Positions 1 to 8,575 of a DNA stretch of 64,000 bases are shown piece after piece. This DNA comes from Paracraurococcus sp042666655 (GTDB lineage Bacteria; Pseudomonadota; Alphaproteobacteria; Acetobacterales; Acetobacteraceae), in contig NZ_JBHTDE010000007.1 in NCBI RefSeq assembly GCF_042666655.1, positions 62,001-126,000 on the forward strand, written 5' to 3'. The notes under the pieces were generated by a model that was given only the letters and a program-made list of their open reading frames with translations, made no database searches and was not told the DNA's origin. The position numbers were made by a program, and so were the translations under genes. The first letter of the stretch is position 1. The number at the start of each line of letters is the position of its first letter.

Positions 1-252
1 GCCGGCCTGCCCGGCTATGCGGTGGACAATTGGGGCGCCGTGCTCGCCCCGGCCGGCCTGCCGGAGCCGATCCGCGCCAGGCTCGAAGCCGCCTGCCGCC
101 AGGCGGTGGACACGCCCGAGGGCCGCGCCGCCCTCGCCGCGCGCGGCATCGAGGCCAGCTTCGCCGACGGCGCCGCCGTCACCCGCATCATCGCCGAGGA
201 CAGCGCCCGCTGGGAGCCGGTGATCCGCCGCGCGAACATCCGGGTCGAATAG
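1..252 (+). CDS. Bug/TctC-family tripartite tricarboxylate transporter receptor, C-terminal fragment
   Basis: This is the last 83 codons of a gene that enters the window from the left. Bug proteins are periplasmic solute receptors that bind carboxylates and hand them to TctAB-type permeases. The visible part has the family's C-terminal pattern: a GYAVDNWGA segment followed by APAGLPEPI, then a helix leading to a final WEPVIRRANIRVE-type tail ending in TAG. The same tail layout appears in the two complete Bug genes at 47675 and 55739. No permease gene lies downstream. The fragment runs against the preceding convergent carotenoid-oxygenase gene, and only about 60 bases separate the two stop codons. 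Function beyond the family cannot be told from a fragment. Confidence 0.85.
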   Translation, partial: AGLPGYAVDNWGAVLAPAGLPEPIRARLEAACRQAVDTPEGRAALAARGIEASFADGAAVTRIIAEDSARWEPVIRRANIRVE

Positions 253-311
253 CCGCGGCCCGGCGGCGCCTCGTGTCCGGCGTATAATTCAGGTTTTTCG
301 CTGGGTCCGGC

Positions 312-1706
312 TCAGCCGGTCACACCCTGGGCCGGCTCCGCCACCCAGGTGCCGTGGAAGCCGTGCGGCACGCGGCCGGGCAGGGCGACCGTGGCGACGG
401 GCCCGGCCGCCACGTCGGCCGCGTCCAGCACCAGCAACTCGCTCCGCGCCTCGGCCGCGCGCCAGGCGATGGTCAGCAGCCAGCCATCGCCCTCCGTCGT
501 GCCGCGCGGGGCGAAGACTGCCTCGGACAGCGCATCGCCCGCCGGCACGGTGAAATGCCGCCGCGCGCCGGTCCCCAGGTCGCACCAGGCGAGCGTGTCG
601 AGACCCTCGCCGCGCGACTGGCCCATATAGGTGCCGAACCGGTTGGGCAGCCCGGCATGGCGGTCGTCGATGCGGGGGAACTCGCCGGGCAGGTCGTCCA
701 GCCGCGCGCGGCGGAAGGCATCGGTGCCCGCCGCCGGGTCCAGGGTCCAGCGGGTGAGATAGGCCCGCGTCGCCGCCGGCGGGCTGGCGCTGCCATCCGC
801 CCGCGGGAACAGCGGCGGGGCGGCGAATTCCATCACGTCCGCCAGCACCCGGCCGGACGCGTCCTCCCAGGCGTTCAGCACGTGGAAGGCGTAGCAGGCC
901 TCGGCCCGGAACCAGCGGAGGGAGGCGATGCCGGCATCCCGCCGCAGCAGGCCGATATGGCCGCCGAGCTCGGGTTCCCAGGCGAAGGCCGGGCCGCCTT
1001 GCATGGCGCGCGGCAGGCTGCCGGTGAGCGGCATCAGCGGGAACAGCACGTGGTGCGCCGTCACCGCGACATCGTGCACCATGGCGCAGAAGGGAACCGG
1101 GAAGCGCTCGTACCGGGTGACCGCACCGGCCGGGGACAGCGTGCCCCAGGCCATCCCGGCGCTCAGCGGCCCGGCGACGGAATAGCCGAAGAAGACCAGT
1201 TCGCCGGTCACCGGATCGGCCTTCGGATGCGCGGTGAAGGGGCGGGGCAGGCCGCCGAAATCCTCGACGCCGCGGGTCTCCAGGGTGGCGGGGTCGAGCG
1301 CCCAGGGCAGGTGCGCCTCCTCCAGCGCCAGCAGCTTCCCGGCATGCCAGGCGAGGCTGGTATTGGCCACGCCGGTATCGGCGATGCCGCTGTCCCGCGC
1401 GCCGCCGAAGCCGGTCGCCAGCGCCCGGCCGGCGGCGCGTTCGGCCAGGAACTTGTCGGTGCGGACCCAGCGGTTGCGCCAGGCGGCCCGGCCGTCGCCC
1501 AGGGTGAAGCCATGCACCATGCCGTCGCCGAGGAACCAGTGGTGCCGCGCCGGGTCGGGCAGGAATTGCGGGTTCGGCCCGTTGCGGAACAGGGTGCCGC
1601 GCAGGCCGCGCGGGATCTCGCCGCGGACGGGCAGGTCGGCGACATCGTGCTCGGCGTCGATCGGGGCGTAGTTGCCGCTGCTGAAGAAAGGCGCCGCGTC
1701 GTCCAT
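312..1706 (-). CDS. Carotenoid oxygenase (RPE65/lignostilbene dioxygenase family)
   Basis: The 464-aa product belongs to the non-heme iron carotenoid cleavage oxygenases, which split a conjugated double bond in carotenoids, apocarotenoids or stilbenes with O2. These are seven-bladed propellers whose Fe(II) is held by four histidines. All four contexts are visible: FTAHPKADP (His160), MVHDVAVT (His211), AFHVLNAWED (His275) and PHGFHGTW near residue 450. The N-terminal RGTLFRNGPNP and FLGDGMVHG blocks are also typical. The length is normal for bacterial members and no signal peptide is seen, so it is probably cytosolic. The substrate cannot be read from the sequence. It is divergent from the DUF1186 gene at 1772, the two starts being 65 bases apart. 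The start is the ATG before DDAAPFF; longer starts add only arginine-rich sequence. Confidence 0.93.
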   Translation of the reverse strand: MDDAAPFFSSGNYAPIDAEHDVADLPVRGEIPRGLRGTLFRNGPNPQFLPDPARHHWFLGDGMVHGFTLGDGRAAWRNRWVRTDKFLAERAAGRALATGFGGARDSGIADTGVANTSLAWHAGKLLALEEAHLPWALDPATLETRGVEDFGGLPRPFTAHPKADPVTGELVFFGYSVAGPLSAGMAWGTLSPAGAVTRYERFPVPFCAMVHDVAVTAHHVLFPLMPLTGSLPRAMQGGPAFAWEPELGGHIGLLRRDAGIASLRWFRAEACYAFHVLNAWEDASGRVLADVMEFAAPPLFPRADGSASPPAATRAYLTRWTLDPAAGTDAFRRARLDDLPGEFPRIDDRHAGLPNRFGTYMGQSRGEGLDTLAWCDLGTGARRHFTVPAGDALSEAVFAPRGTTEGDGWLLTIAWRAAEARSELLVLDAADVAAGPVATVALPGRVPHGFHGTWVAEPAQGVTG

Positions 1707-1771
1707 GCGTGCTGCTCCGCAAACCGGGGTTCCTGCGCTACATCGGGCGCTCTGGCGAAAAGGACAGGGCC

Positions 1772-2659
1772 ATGGACGACATCCTCCACGCCTTCGCCAC
1801 CGCTGGCGACGGCTTTCCGCGCGCCGCCATGGAACGGGCCCTGGCCCGCTGGGACGCCGAGGCGCCGCGGCTGCTGACGGCGCTGGCCGACTATGCCGAG
1901 GGGCGCGACCGCGGCGAAGCCACGACCGCGATCGCCCTCTACGCCGTCTACCTCGTGGCGCAGACGCGGGAGCGGCGGGCCTTCCCGCTGCTCTGCCGCC
2001 TGGCGCGGGACAGCGAGGCGCTGGATGCCGCCATCGGCGACGGGGCGATCGAGGACCTGCCCGGCATCCTGGCGGCGACCTTCGACGGCGACCTCGACCC
2101 GCTGCGGGCGCTGATCCTCGACGCCGGGGCGGGCGAGATGGTGCGGCATGCGGCGCTCGAGGCGCTGACGCTGCTGTTCGCCACCCGCGTCCTGCCGATG
2201 GCCCAGGCCGAGCCCTGCCTGCGCGACCTGCACGACCGGCTGCTGCGGCAGGAGACGCTGGACGAATGGGTCTGGGTCGGCTGGCAGCAGGCGGTGTCGA
2301 TGCTGGGCCTGGCCGGGCTGCGGGCGCAGGCGCAGGCGCTGTTCCGCGGCGGCAGGATCGGCGCGTCCATCATGTCGGCCAAGGATTTCGAGGCCGACCT
2401 GAAGGACGGCACGACGCCCGGCGTCGACCGGCTGGAGCTGCTGGAGGAGCAGGGCGTCGCGCCGCTCGGCGACGTGGTGGCGATGTTCGCCGAGTGGCAC
2501 CGCATCCGCACGGCGGAGGCGGCGAAGCAGGCGGCGCGCGCCGCGCGGCCGGCCGTGGCGCCGACGACCGCGGTCAACCCGCACCGCGATGTCGGGCGCA
2601 ACGACCTTTGCCCCTGCGGCAGCGGGAAGAAGTTCAAGAAATGCTGCCTGGCGGCCTGA
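1772..2659 (+). CDS. DUF1186 protein with C-terminal SEC-C zinc-binding motif
   Basis: The 295-aa protein has an all-helical HEAT-like body of the DUF1186 type (roughly residues 5-230). It ends in a SEC-C motif, GRNDLCPCGSGKKFKKCC, whose cysteines form the small zinc knuckle best known from the end of SecA. Proteins with this tail often use it to contact other proteins or the translocation/ribosome machinery; here the role is unknown. The start at ATG 1772 is preferred because AAAAGGACAGG lies just upstream. The in-frame ATG at 1709 would add 21 residues without a ribosome site and would nearly reach the divergent oxygenase start. The gene converges on the carbamoylase gene, with a hairpin in the 12-base gap region. 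Confidence 0.85.
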   Translation: MDDILHAFATAGDGFPRAAMERALARWDAEAPRLLTALADYAEGRDRGEATTAIALYAVYLVAQTRERRAFPLLCRLARDSEALDAAIGDGAIEDLPGILAATFDGDLDPLRALILDAGAGEMVRHAALEALTLLFATRVLPMAQAEPCLRDLHDRLLRQETLDEWVWVGWQQAVSMLGLAGLRAQAQALFRGGRIGASIMSAKDFEADLKDGTTPGVDRLELLEEQGVAPLGDVVAMFAEWHRIRTAEAAKQAARAARPAVAPTTAVNPHRDVGRNDLCPCGSGKKFKKCCLAA

Positions 2660-2684
2660 GCCGCCGGGCGGTCAGTCCGGCGGC
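2660..2684. terminator. Hairpin at convergent gene ends (DUF1186 / N-carbamoylase)
   Basis: A perfect 8-bp inverted repeat, GCCGCCGG and CCGGCGGC, brackets a 9-base loop (2668-2676) that contains the stop codon of the minus-strand carbamoylase gene. It lies directly after the TGA of the plus-strand gene, so it could act on both transcripts. There is no T-run, so intrinsic termination is uncertain. Confidence 0.4.
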
Positions 2685-3619
2685 GTCGCGCCCACCTGGG
2701 CGGTGATGGGGCCATACCATTGCGGCCGGCGGTGCGCCGCGAAGTTGAACATCTTCTCCTTGCCCTGCCGGCATGCGTCGAAGTCCATATCGGCGACGAT
2801 GACTTCGTCCGCCAAGGTCTTCGCCTGCGCCACGATCTGCCCGTTCGGGTCGACGATGCAGGACCCGCCGATCAGCCCGGCGCCGTCCTCGTCGCCCGCC
2901 TTGGCCACGGCCACCGCCCAGGTCGCGTTCATGTAGGCGTTGGCCTGCGCCGCCAGCGTCGAGTGGAAGGTGCGGGTCTCGGCGCTCTCGCCCTCCCCGC
3001 CATTGGGGTCGTAGGCGGCGGAATTGTACCCGACCATGACCAGCTCCACCCCCTGCAGGCCGAGCACCCGCCAGCCCTCCGGCCAGCGGCGGTCGTTGCA
3101 GACCAGCATCCCCAGCACCGGCCCGCCCCAGGCCGCCGGCCCGCGCACCGCGGGGAAGCCCAGGTCGCCGTATTCGAAGTACATCTTCTCCAGCTGCTGG
3201 TAGCGCTGGCCTTCCTTCACCCGGTCGCTGCCGGGCAAATGGATCTTGCGGTACTTGAACAGGATGGCGCCGTCCGGTCCGACGGTGATCGCGCTGTTGA
3301 AGCGCTGGCCGTCCGGCGTGAGCTCGGCATAGCCCACGTAGAAGCCGACCCCGAGCGCGCGCGCCCGGTCGAACAGCGGCTGCACCGCCGGGTTGGGCAT
3401 CGCCGTCTCGAAGCTGGCCAGCAGTTCCGGCGAGTCCCGGTCCATCGGCCAGCGCGGGAAGAAGGTGGTGAAGGCGAGTTCCGGGAAGACCACCAGCTTC
3501 GCGCCCTGCGCCGCCGCCGTCTCCAGCAGCGCGAGCATGCGGGCGAGGATCGCGGCGCGGTCGTCGGCGCGCTGGTTGGGGCCCATCTGGGCGCCGGCGA
3601 CACGCAGGATACGGGACAT
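2672..3619 (-). CDS. N-carbamoyl-D-amino-acid hydrolase-like nitrilase-superfamily amidohydrolase
   Basis: The 315-aa protein is a C-N hydrolase. The catalytic triad is in place: Glu47 in VVFPELAFT, Lys125 in KYRKIHLPG and Cys174 in LVCNDRRWPE. The spacing and the CNDRRWPE context are those of N-carbamoyl-D-amino-acid amidohydrolases (about 304 aa), which hydrolyse N-carbamoyl amino acids to amino acid, CO2 and ammonia. The start lies 3 bases after the stop of the hydantoinase-like gene. That order (cyclic amide opening, then carbamoyl removal) is the classical hydantoin-to-amino-acid pathway. A related ureidopropionase-type substrate is possible. It is cytosolic, with no signal peptide. Confidence 0.9.
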   Translation of the reverse strand: MSRILRVAGAQMGPNQRADDRAAILARMLALLETAAAQGAKLVVFPELAFTTFFPRWPMDRDSPELLASFETAMPNPAVQPLFDRARALGVGFYVGYAELTPDGQRFNSAITVGPDGAILFKYRKIHLPGSDRVKEGQRYQQLEKMYFEYGDLGFPAVRGPAAWGGPVLGMLVCNDRRWPEGWRVLGLQGVELVMVGYNSAAYDPNGGEGESAETRTFHSTLAAQANAYMNATWAVAVAKAGDEDGAGLIGGSCIVDPNGQIVAQAKTLADEVIVADMDFDACRQGKEKMFNFAAHRRPQWYGPITAQVGATPPD

Positions 3620-3622
3620 GGC

Positions 3623-5014
3623 TCAGTCTTCCCCCAGATAGGTGTCGCGGTGCTGGCGCGGGACGAAGCGGCCGGTCCCCGGCCTGGCCAGCACCGTGGT
3701 GCCGTCCCAGATGCAGGTGCCGCGCAGCCAGGTGGCGGCGACGCGGGCCTGCATGGCGCGGCCGTGATAGGGCGACCAGCGCGCGTCCTCACGGTCCTGG
3801 ATGGCGGCCTCGTCGAAGGTGAAGCGGCCGCGTTCCAGCACCAGCAGGTCGGCGTCGCTGCCGATGCGGATCGCCCCCTTCTTGGGGAAGAGCCCGTGGA
3901 AGCGGGCCGGCCGCTCGGCGCAGTAGCGCGCCATCAGCGTTGGCGGCAGGCCGCGCTCGGCCAGCAGGGTGTACATCAGCGGCGCGAAGGACTGCAGGCC
4001 GGTCAGCCCGGCGCCGGGGGCGAAGATGTCGCCGCGATAGACCTTCCGTTCGCGCGGCCAGGGCGCGTGGTCGGTCGAGACATAGGCGACCTTGCCGGCC
4101 AGCAGCCGCTGCCAGACCCGCTCCACCTCCTCCGCCGTGCGGAAGGGCGGGTTGCATTTGCCGAAGCCCTCCAGCCGGACCAGGTCCTCCTCGGTCATGC
4201 AGAGGTACTGGATGCAGGCCTCGCCGCTGGTCTTCGCCCCTTCCATCTGGCGGAAGGCGGCGGCCAGGTCGAAGCCGCGGGCGATCGAGCTGTGCGCGAT
4301 ATGCACGTGGCAGCCGGTCTCGACCGCCATCTCGAAGATCTCGAGGTCGGCCATGGACTCGGCGAGCGGCGGGCGGGTGCGGGCATGCATGATCGGGTCG
4401 GTGCGGCCGGCGGCCTTGGCCTGCTCAGTCAGCTTGATGACCAGTTCCTGGTCCTCGTTGTGGATGCCGCACATCAGGCCGGTCCTGGCGATCTCGCGGA
4501 AGGCCGCCAGCATGGTCGGGTGGTCGATGCGCGGGAAGCGCACCGCGTCGTATTCATAGGTGGACAGCTTGAAGGAGCAGGCGCCCGCCTCGGCCAGCCC
4601 GGCGATGGCGTCCACGCCGCCCGCCTTGGTGATGGTGCCGTAGAGCGCCATGTCGACATGGCTGGTCGCCTCCACCACCGCGACCTTCTCGGCGAAGATG
4701 GCGGCGTCGGTGACCGGCCGCGGCACGTCGTAGGGCATGTCGACGCAGGTGGTGACGCCGCCGGCGGCGGCCGACATCGACGCGCCCTCGATCCCCGCCC
4801 AGCCGGTGCTGCTGGAGGTATGCATGTGGCCGTCGACCAGGCCGGGCAGCACCAGCATGCCCGTATGGTCGGCGATGGCGGCGGCCGGCGGCGGTGCGCC
4901 CTGGCCGAGGCCGGCGATCACCTCGCCGCGGATCGCCACCCAGCCGCCGGGCAGCACCCCGTCGGGCAGCACCAGGTCGCCAAGGATGACGCGGTCGAAG
5001 GGCGAGGCGGGCAT
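3623..5014 (-). CDS. Hydantoinase/allantoinase-type cyclic amidohydrolase
   Basis: The 463-aa product is a metal-dependent amidohydrolase of the dihydropyrimidinase/allantoinase/dihydroorotase group, which opens cyclic amide rings. It shows the metal-binding PGLVDGHMHT motif near residue 60, a candidate carboxylated lysine in SFKLST, histidines in GIHNEDQE and HIAHSSIA, and the catalytic aspartate in STDHAPWPRER. The start is the ATG before PASPFDR; the frame stays open upstream only because it runs antisense-like through the GST gene. It is translated immediately before the N-carbamoylase (3-base gap) and 68 bases after the GST stop, so the three genes are probably one operon. Hydantoinase, allantoinase and dihydropyrimidinase activities cannot be separated here. 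Confidence 0.88.
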   Translation of the reverse strand: MPASPFDRVILGDLVLPDGVLPGGWVAIRGEVIAGLGQGAPPPAAAIADHTGMLVLPGLVDGHMHTSSSTGWAGIEGASMSAAAGGVTTCVDMPYDVPRPVTDAAIFAEKVAVVEATSHVDMALYGTITKAGGVDAIAGLAEAGACSFKLSTYEYDAVRFPRIDHPTMLAAFREIARTGLMCGIHNEDQELVIKLTEQAKAAGRTDPIMHARTRPPLAESMADLEIFEMAVETGCHVHIAHSSIARGFDLAAAFRQMEGAKTSGEACIQYLCMTEEDLVRLEGFGKCNPPFRTAEEVERVWQRLLAGKVAYVSTDHAPWPRERKVYRGDIFAPGAGLTGLQSFAPLMYTLLAERGLPPTLMARYCAERPARFHGLFPKKGAIRIGSDADLLVLERGRFTFDEAAIQDREDARWSPYHGRAMQARVAATWLRGTCIWDGTTVLARPGTGRFVPRQHRDTYLGED

Positions 5015-5082
5015 GGCGGACTCCGGCGGTGCTGGTGCCGGGAGCCTAGGCCGGGCGGGCCCCGCTTCCAATCCGCCGCGGC

Positions 5083-5868
5083 TCAGGCCTTCGCCGGCCG
5101 CTGCCGGTACACCTTCCGCACGAAGCCCGCGGTCCTGGTCCGCCGCAGCTCCGCCACCAGGTCCTGCAGCACCGGTGGCATCGCCTCCAGCGGCGGGATC
5201 GGGGCGCCATAGCCCTCCGGCAATAATAGCGGGGCGGCCGCGGTCGCCATGGCGATGTCGGCGAGGGTCAGCCGGTCGCCGGTCAGGAAGGTCCGCTGGT
5301 CGGCCAGCAGCGCGTCGCATTCGGCGAAGACCGCGCGGATCGTCGTCAGCGACGTCGCCGCCTTGTCCGCCGACAGGCCCAGGACCTTGCCGATGAAGCC
5401 GGCGAAGACCGGGTAGGCCAGCCTCGTGGCAAACACTTCCCAGCCCGGCGCGCCGCGGCTGAGCGGCGCGATCATGATCTCGCGGTGCGGCAGCAGGTGG
5501 AAGTAGGCATAGGCCGCGGTCGCCGTGGCCAGGTCGGCGTTGGCGCGGTGCCACAGGCGCTCCACCGTCGCCGCCTGGGCCGGGCCGGCCGGCACGAGGC
5601 GCTGTGCCGGCGGGCGCTGCGCCTCGGCCCAGTCGATCACCGGCCGGGCGCCGGCGATCGCGGGGACGGTGCCGGACAGGACGGGCAGGGCGATCGTCCG
5701 CGCCCGGGCCAGGGCGATGAGGTTGGCGACGATGGCGATATGCGGCCGTTCCTCATACGCCACGCCATGCTGGTCGAGCACGAAGCGGGTCAGCTCGCCA
5801 TCGATCATCGGCGGGAAGGTCAGCAGCGTGGCCGGCGCTGCCGTGGTCCTGGCCATCGGGTCCATCAC
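5083..5868 (-). CDS. Glutathione S-transferase family protein
   Basis: The 261-aa protein has an N-terminal thioredoxin-like half and an all-alpha C-terminal half of GST type, with the typical FLTGDRLTLADIAMAT helix-capping segment near residue 200. The N-terminal half reads ...LTRFVLDQHGVAYEERP..., a common beta-proteobacterial/alpha GST pattern. The usual P-S/E-S glutathione-binding loop is weak, so it may be a non-canonical member. It is the first gene of the likely three-gene unit with the amidohydrolase and carbamoylase. The in-frame ATG five codons downstream (MARTT) is an alternative start. Function within the hydantoin unit is unknown. Confidence 0.75.
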   Translation of the reverse strand: MMDPMARTTAAPATLLTFPPMIDGELTRFVLDQHGVAYEERPHIAIVANLIALARARTIALPVLSGTVPAIAGARPVIDWAEAQRPPAQRLVPAGPAQAATVERLWHRANADLATATAAYAYFHLLPHREIMIAPLSRGAPGWEVFATRLAYPVFAGFIGKVLGLSADKAATSLTTIRAVFAECDALLADQRTFLTGDRLTLADIAMATAAAPLLLPEGYGAPIPPLEAMPPVLQDLVAELRRTRTAGFVRKVYRQRPAKA

Positions 5869-5888
5869 CGCGCCTCCGGTTGCGCGGC

Positions 5889-6812
5889 CTAGCCTGCCAC
5901 CGCGGGCAGGCCGGCGCTGTGCGGAAAGACGCGCTGCGCGACGGCGACCGCGAGCTTCGCCGCTTCCGTCTCGCGTTCCGCGTTCCAGACCAGGGAGACG
6001 CCGACGGAGGCCACCGGCCCGGCGAGTTCACGGAAGCCCACCCCCGGCGGCCGCAGCACCGCCATGCCGGAGCTGACCAGCGCGACGCCAAGGCCCGCGG
6101 CGACGAAGGCGAGCTGCGCCATGGCCGAGCCCACCTCGCGCACCGCCACCGGCTCGAACCCCGCGGCGCGGCAGGCGCTGACCTGGGCGTCGAAATAGGC
6201 CGGGCTGATGCTGCGCGGCAGCAGCATCAAGGGCTCCCGCGCCAGGGCGGACAGCGGCAGCGGCCCCGGGCGGCCGAGCAGCGCATGCCCCTCCGGCAGC
6301 GCCACCACCAGCGCGTCGAGCCCGAGCCGCAGCACGCGCAGCGGCGGGCGGTCGCGGTCGAGGCGCGCCAGGGCGAAATCGACCTCGCCGCGCCGCAACG
6401 CCTCGACCGCGTCCGCCGTGTCCATCTCCTCGACCGCCATCGCCGCATCCGGCTGGGCGTCGCGCAGGGCGCGGACCAGCGGCGGCAGGAAGTCGAACAG
6501 CGCGGAGGTGACGCAGGCCAGCGCCATCGGCAACTGGCGGCCGTTGCGCAGGTCGCGGGCCAGGGCCTCGACCTGCTTGGCGTCCTCGGTCAGGCGGCGG
6601 ATCACCGGCAGCAGCGCCTCGCCCTCCCGCGTCGGCCGGGCGCCCTTGCGGGTCCGTTCCAGCAGCTTGACGCCGAGCTCGGCCTCGAGCGCCTGGATCT
6701 GCGCGGACAGCGGCGGCTGCGAGAGGCCGAGCCGGGCGGCGGCTCTTCCGAAGTGGCCTTCCTCCGCCACGGCGAGGAAATGCGCCATGCGGCGGAGGAT
6801 GCGGAAGTCCAT
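5889..6812 (-). CDS. LysR-family transcriptional regulator
   Basis: The 307-aa protein has the LysR winged helix-turn-helix at residues 1-62, including the FLAVAEEGHFGRAAARLGLS and QPPLSAQIQALE segments. A two-lobed periplasmic-binding-like effector domain follows from about residue 90. LysR proteins usually bind a small acid and activate a divergent promoter. This gene is divergent from the PrpD-like gene at 7033 across a 220-base intergenic region, so control of the propionate-type genes is the simplest guess. It could also act on the GST-hydantoinase unit that follows it on the same strand after 20 bases. Confidence 0.92.
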   Translation of the reverse strand: MDFRILRRMAHFLAVAEEGHFGRAAARLGLSQPPLSAQIQALEAELGVKLLERTRKGARPTREGEALLPVIRRLTEDAKQVEALARDLRNGRQLPMALACVTSALFDFLPPLVRALRDAQPDAAMAVEEMDTADAVEALRRGEVDFALARLDRDRPPLRVLRLGLDALVVALPEGHALLGRPGPLPLSALAREPLMLLPRSISPAYFDAQVSACRAAGFEPVAVREVGSAMAQLAFVAAGLGVALVSSGMAVLRPPGVGFRELAGPVASVGVSLVWNAERETEAAKLAVAVAQRVFPHSAGLPAVAG

Positions 6813-7032
6813 GGGTTGCTGGTCCCCTGTCGTCCGATGGCCGGAGCGCCGCTTGGCGCGCAGGTCTGAATCGGCCGGCTCTCATTGGCTGCCTCGCCGG
6901 CTTGCGCGCGATCGGCGATACGGAAACCCTATCGGACTACGCCATCATTCGGAATGGACGTATAGCGCCGGCGGCAGGACAAAGCCGTCCTTCGACTCGT
7001 CGATCCAATAGCAAAGGGGAACCACACCCGCC

Positions 7033-8571
7033 ATGCAGATGCATCCCGTCAAGCTCCACCCGTCCAAGTCGCTGCTGAAGCGCGAGGACCAGCTGGCCTG
7101 GAAGATGGCCGGCGTCGCCGCCGACAAGGTCGCCGTCGAGCGCGACGTGCGGGAGATGATCATCAACCGGATCATCGACAACGCCTCGGTCGCCATCGCC
7201 TCGGTCAACCGCAAGCCGGTCGTCTCGGCCCGCGCCATGGCGCTCGGCCACCCGAGGAAGGGCGGCGCCGCGATCTTCGGCATGCCGGCCTCGAAGGGCT
7301 TCTCGCCCGAATGGGCGGCTTGGGCGAACGGCACCGCGGTGCGCGAGCTGGACTTCCACGACACCTTCCTGGCGGCCGACTACTCGCACCCCGGCGACAA
7401 CATCCCGCCGATCCTGGCGGTCGCCCAGGCGATGGAGAAGTCCGGCCGCGACCTGATCCGCGGCCTGGCCACTGGCTACGAGCTGCAGATCGACCTGGTC
7501 CGGGCCATCTGCCTGCACGAGCACCGGATCGACCACATCGCGCATCTCTGCCCCTCGGCCGCCGCCGGCATCGGCACGCTGCTCGGCCTCAAGCAGGACA
7601 TCATCTTCCAGGCGATCCAGCAGGCGCTGCATGTCTCGGTCAGCACCCGGCAGTCGCGCAAGGGCGAGATCAGCACCTGGAAGGCCTTCGCCCCGGCGCA
7701 TGCCGGCAAGCTGGCGGTCGAGGCCGCCGACCGCGCCATGCGCGGCGAGGGCGCCCCGAGCCCGATCTACGAGGGCGAGGACAGCGTGATCGGCTGGATC
7801 CTGTCGGGCCGCACCGAGGCCGACAAGAACGGCCGCGCCGCCGCCTACGAGCCGGTCTACTACACCGTGCCGCTGCCGGCCCCGGGCGAGGCCAAGCGCG
7901 CCATCATGGACAGCTACACCAAGGAGCACTCGGCCGAGTACCAGTCCCAGGCGCTGATCGACCTGGCCTTCCGGATGCGGGAGCAGGTGCCGGACACCGA
8001 TGCGGTCGAGAGGATCGTCATCCATACCTCGCACCACACGCACTACGTGATCGGGACCGGCGCCAACGACCCGCAGAAGATGGACCCGAAGGCCAGCCGC
8101 GAGACGCTGGACCATTCGATCATGTACATCTTCGCCGTCGCCCTGCAGGACGGCCGCTGGCACCATGTCGACAGCTACGCGCCGAGGCGGGCGCAGCGGG
8201 CCGACACCGTCCGGCTCTGGCACAAGATCGAGACCACCGAGGATCCGGAATGGACCCGCAAGTACCACAGCCGGGACCCCGAGGAGCTGTCCTTCGGCGG
8301 CCGGGTGGAGATCTTCCTGAAGGACGGCTCGAAGCTGGTCGATGAGCTGGGCGTCGCCAACGCCCATCCGAACGGCGCCCGCCCCTTCGGCCGGGAGCAG
8401 TACATCCAGAAGTTCCGCACGCTGACCGAGGGCATCATCTCGGCCCGCGAGTCGAACCGCTTCCTCGAGGTGGTGCAGGACCTGGCCAAGCTGCCGGCCG
8501 GCGAGCTGCACCTGCTCAACGTGGCGCTGCCGGCCGGCACGCTGCTCGAAGGCAAGCCGGGCATCTTCTGA
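7033..8571 (+). CDS. prpD: MmgE/PrpD family dehydratase (2-methylcitrate dehydratase-like)
   Basis: The 512-aa protein matches the MmgE/PrpD family along its whole length. The conserved REL-DFHDT block near residue 110, the HPGDN segment and the LHEHRIDH stretch are those of bacterial 2-methylcitrate dehydratases, which convert 2-methylcitrate to cis-aconitate analogues in propionate breakdown. It heads a short operon: a GNAT gene starts 4 bases after its stop and a citrate/methylcitrate synthase follows. That pairing supports the methylcitrate cycle. No methylisocitrate lyase (prpB) is present, so either it lies elsewhere or the substrate is different. A purine-rich AAAGGGGAACC site precedes the ATG. 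Confidence 0.85.
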   Translation: MQMHPVKLHPSKSLLKREDQLAWKMAGVAADKVAVERDVREMIINRIIDNASVAIASVNRKPVVSARAMALGHPRKGGAAIFGMPASKGFSPEWAAWANGTAVRELDFHDTFLAADYSHPGDNIPPILAVAQAMEKSGRDLIRGLATGYELQIDLVRAICLHEHRIDHIAHLCPSAAAGIGTLLGLKQDIIFQAIQQALHVSVSTRQSRKGEISTWKAFAPAHAGKLAVEAADRAMRGEGAPSPIYEGEDSVIGWILSGRTEADKNGRAAAYEPVYYTVPLPAPGEAKRAIMDSYTKEHSAEYQSQALIDLAFRMREQVPDTDAVERIVIHTSHHTHYVIGTGANDPQKMDPKASRETLDHSIMYIFAVALQDGRWHHVDSYAPRRAQRADTVRLWHKIETTEDPEWTRKYHSRDPEELSFGGRVEIFLKDGSKLVDELGVANAHPNGARPFGREQYIQKFRTLTEGIISARESNRFLEVVQDLAKLPAGELHLLNVALPAGTLLEGKPGIF

Positions 8572-8575
8572 GGCG

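Noticed and set aside
354..1877. Plus-strand 507-codon frame opposite the carotenoid oxygenase
   Set aside because: Antisense shadow; all four iron-binding histidines are on the minus-strand product.
2720..5212. An 830-codon plus-strand open frame across the carbamoylase and hydantoinase genes
   Set aside because: It is antisense to two well-recognised enzymes and has Arg/Gly/His-rich composition without motifs.
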